From: Paracoccaceae bacterium
GTDB lineage: Bacteria; Pseudomonadota; Alphaproteobacteria; Rhodobacterales; Rhodobacteraceae
Reading direction: 5' to 3'
Assembly (NCBI GenBank): GCA_023260935.1
Contig: JALQTL010000151.1
Location: 1-5,994 of the forward strand
DNA: 5,994 bases
Shown here: in pieces, positions 4,797 to 5,994 of the stretch
Position numbering within the stretch: position 1 is the first letter of the stretch
Layout of the letters: each line of letters begins with the position of its first letter
Notes under the pieces: model-generated
Databases searched by the model: none
The model's input: the letters and a program-made list of their open reading frames with translations, nothing else
What the model was told of the DNA's origin: nothing
Program-made: the position numbers and the translations under genes

Positions 4797-5994
4797 AGGA
4801 TTTCATCATTCCCCCGATGGACGACCGCGACATGGGCACCCCGGCCCGCACCGGCGCCCCGGTGACGCTGACCATCGACGGTTTTGCCGTTACCGTGCCG
4901 GAAGGCACATCCGTCATGCGCGCCGCGGCCGAGGCCGGGATTGCGGTGCCGAAGCTTTGTGCGACCGACAGTCTGGAAGCATTCGGGTCTTGCCGGCTGT
5001 GCGTGGTGGAAATCGAAGGGCGGCGGGGCACGCCCGCATCCTGCACCACGCCGGTAGCACCGGGCATGGTGGTCCATACCCAGTCTTCCAAGGTGAAGAA
5101 GATTCGCAAAGGCGTGATGGAGCTTTACATCAGCGATCACCCGCTGGATTGCCTGACCTGTGCGGCCAATGGCGACTGCGAATTGCAGGACATGGCCGGC
5201 GTGGTGGGGCTGCGCGACGTGCGCTATGAACCGGGCCGCAACCATTTTGCACAACGCGCCGCGGTCGGGCCGAACCCCGAATACATCCCGAAAGACACCT
5301 CGAACCCCTATTTCACCTATGACCCGGCCAAGTGCATCGTCTGTTCGCGCTGCGTGCGGGCTTGCGAGGAGGTGCAGGGCACCTTCGCGCTGACCATCGA
5401 AGGGCGCGGCTTCGACAGCCGGGTGAAGGCCGGCATGGCGGGGGATGATTTCCTTTCCTCTGATTGCGTTTCCTGCGGGGCCTGCGTGCAGGCCTGCCCG
5501 ACCGGCACCTTGCAGGAGAAATCCGTCATCGAACTGGGCACGCCGGAACGGTCTGTCATCACCACCTGCGCCTATTGCGGGGTGGGTTGTTCGTTCAAGG
5601 CCGAGCTGAATGGCGACGAGCTGGTGCGGATGGTGCCCTACAAGAACGGCAAGGCCAACCGCGGCCATTCCTGCGTGAAGGGGCGGTTTGCCTATGGCTA
5701 TGCCACCCACAAGGACCGCATCCTGAACCCGATGATCCGGGACAGCATCGACCAGCCCTGGCGCGAGGTATCGTGGGACGAGGCCCTTGGCTTTGCCGCC
5801 AGCCGCCTGCGGGGGTTGCAGCAGAAATACGGCAGGAAATCCATTGGCGTCATCACCTCCAGCCGCTGCACTAATGAGGAAACCTATCTGGTGCAGAAAC
5901 TGGCCCGGGCGGTCTTTGGCAACAACAATACCGACACCTGCGCCCGTGTCTGCCATTCGCCCACCGGATACGGGCTTGGCCAGACCTTTGGCAC
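4793..5994 (+). CDS. fdsA: NAD-dependent formate dehydrogenase alpha (catalytic) subunit, 5' part
   Basis: The first 400 codons of a protein usually near 950 residues; the gene runs off the window. Cofactor sites in order are: a [2Fe-2S] ferredoxin domain (C56, C67, C70, C84); the NuoG-like H116-x3-C120-x2-C123-x5-C129 cluster; two [4Fe-4S] ferredoxin motifs (C181/184/187/191 and C225/228/231/235); and the cluster next to the cofactor (C259-x2-C262-x3-C266, C294) with the conserved K296. The molybdopterin oxidoreductase domain begins there. C387-H388 in DTCARVCHSPTGYG is the active site; C387 is the metal ligand, coded by TGC, so this is the cysteine and not the selenocysteine form. Start: ATG 4793 with GAGGG (4781-4785) upstream, overlapping the end of the small frame. 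The product oxidises formate in the cytoplasm. Accessory genes such as fdsC and fdsD would be expected downstream. Confidence 0.95.
   Translation, partial: MKDFIIPPMDDRDMGTPARTGAPVTLTIDGFAVTVPEGTSVMRAAAEAGIAVPKLCATDSLEAFGSCRLCVVEIEGRRGTPASCTTPVAPGMVVHTQSSKVKKIRKGVMELYISDHPLDCLTCAANGDCELQDMAGVVGLRDVRYEPGRNHFAQRAAVGPNPEYIPKDTSNPYFTYDPAKCIVCSRCVRACEEVQGTFALTIEGRGFDSRVKAGMAGDDFLSSDCVSCGACVQACPTGTLQEKSVIELGTPERSVITTCAYCGVGCSFKAELNGDELVRMVPYKNGKANRGHSCVKGRFAYGYATHKDRILNPMIRDSIDQPWREVSWDEALGFAASRLRGLQQKYGRKSIGVITSSRCTNEETYLVQKLARAVFGNNNTDTCARVCHSPTGYGLGQTFG

Noticed and set aside
3490..5109. A 539-codon minus-strand open frame across fdsB and fdsA
   Set aside because: It lies opposite well-supported fds genes. 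Its length comes from GC-rich codon structure, and the translation has no recognisable domain.
5951..5953. Selenocysteine at the fdsA active site
   Set aside because: The codon at the metal-ligand position is TGC (Cys), not TGA, and there is no stop in the frame.
4577..5956. A 459-codon minus-strand open frame opposite fdsA
   Set aside because: It is antisense to clear Fe-S motifs of FdsA, shows biased His/Gly/Ala composition and no start signal; a shadow.

Overview
The window looks like chromosomal DNA of a GC-rich alphaproteobacterium, most likely of the Rhodobacterales (Rhodobacter/Paracoccus-like). The reasons are the codon use, the soluble NAD-dependent formate dehydrogenase (fds) operon order, and a G/C-rich hairpin followed by 'CCCCCAGAGTATTTTTGCC', which I recall as a recurrent intergenic motif in that order. 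The species cannot be named from the sequence alone.

Left part (1-726). The first 29 bases may hold the 5' end of a gene pointing left. It is followed by a very AT-rich island (51-160, 21 G/C in 110 bases) that probably serves as that gene's control region and ends in a perfect inverted repeat. A start-less open stretch (155-334) and a strong hairpin (351-374) suggest a gene remnant with its terminator. The rest, to about 712, shows no gene I can support.

Middle (727-1512). A complete FkbM-family SAM-dependent methyltransferase gene starts at a TTG codon behind a good Shine-Dalgarno. Such enzymes usually modify sugars of surface polysaccharides or secondary metabolites, so the left half of the window is probably the edge of an accessory, surface-carbohydrate type region.

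Right part (1651-5994). A LysR-type regulator gene is followed, on the same strand, by a promoter region with dyad and direct repeats. The operon then runs fdsG, fdsB and the first 400 codons of fdsA. FdsG ([2Fe-2S]), FdsB (FMN, NADH site, [4Fe-4S]) and FdsA (several Fe-S clusters plus the bis-MGD molybdenum or tungsten centre with an active-site Cys) form the cytoplasmic complex that oxidises formate to CO2 and passes electrons to NAD+. The LysR protein is probably its formate-responsive regulator (FdsR-like).

The most unusual spot is the fdsB-fdsA junction (4637-4796). Instead of a direct overlap there is a 48-codon open frame joined by ATGA overlaps to both fdsB and fdsA. It begins with four tandem 12-bp units, each carrying an in-frame ATG, and ends in the hairpin-bearing repeat. 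The rest of the fds genes look canonical.
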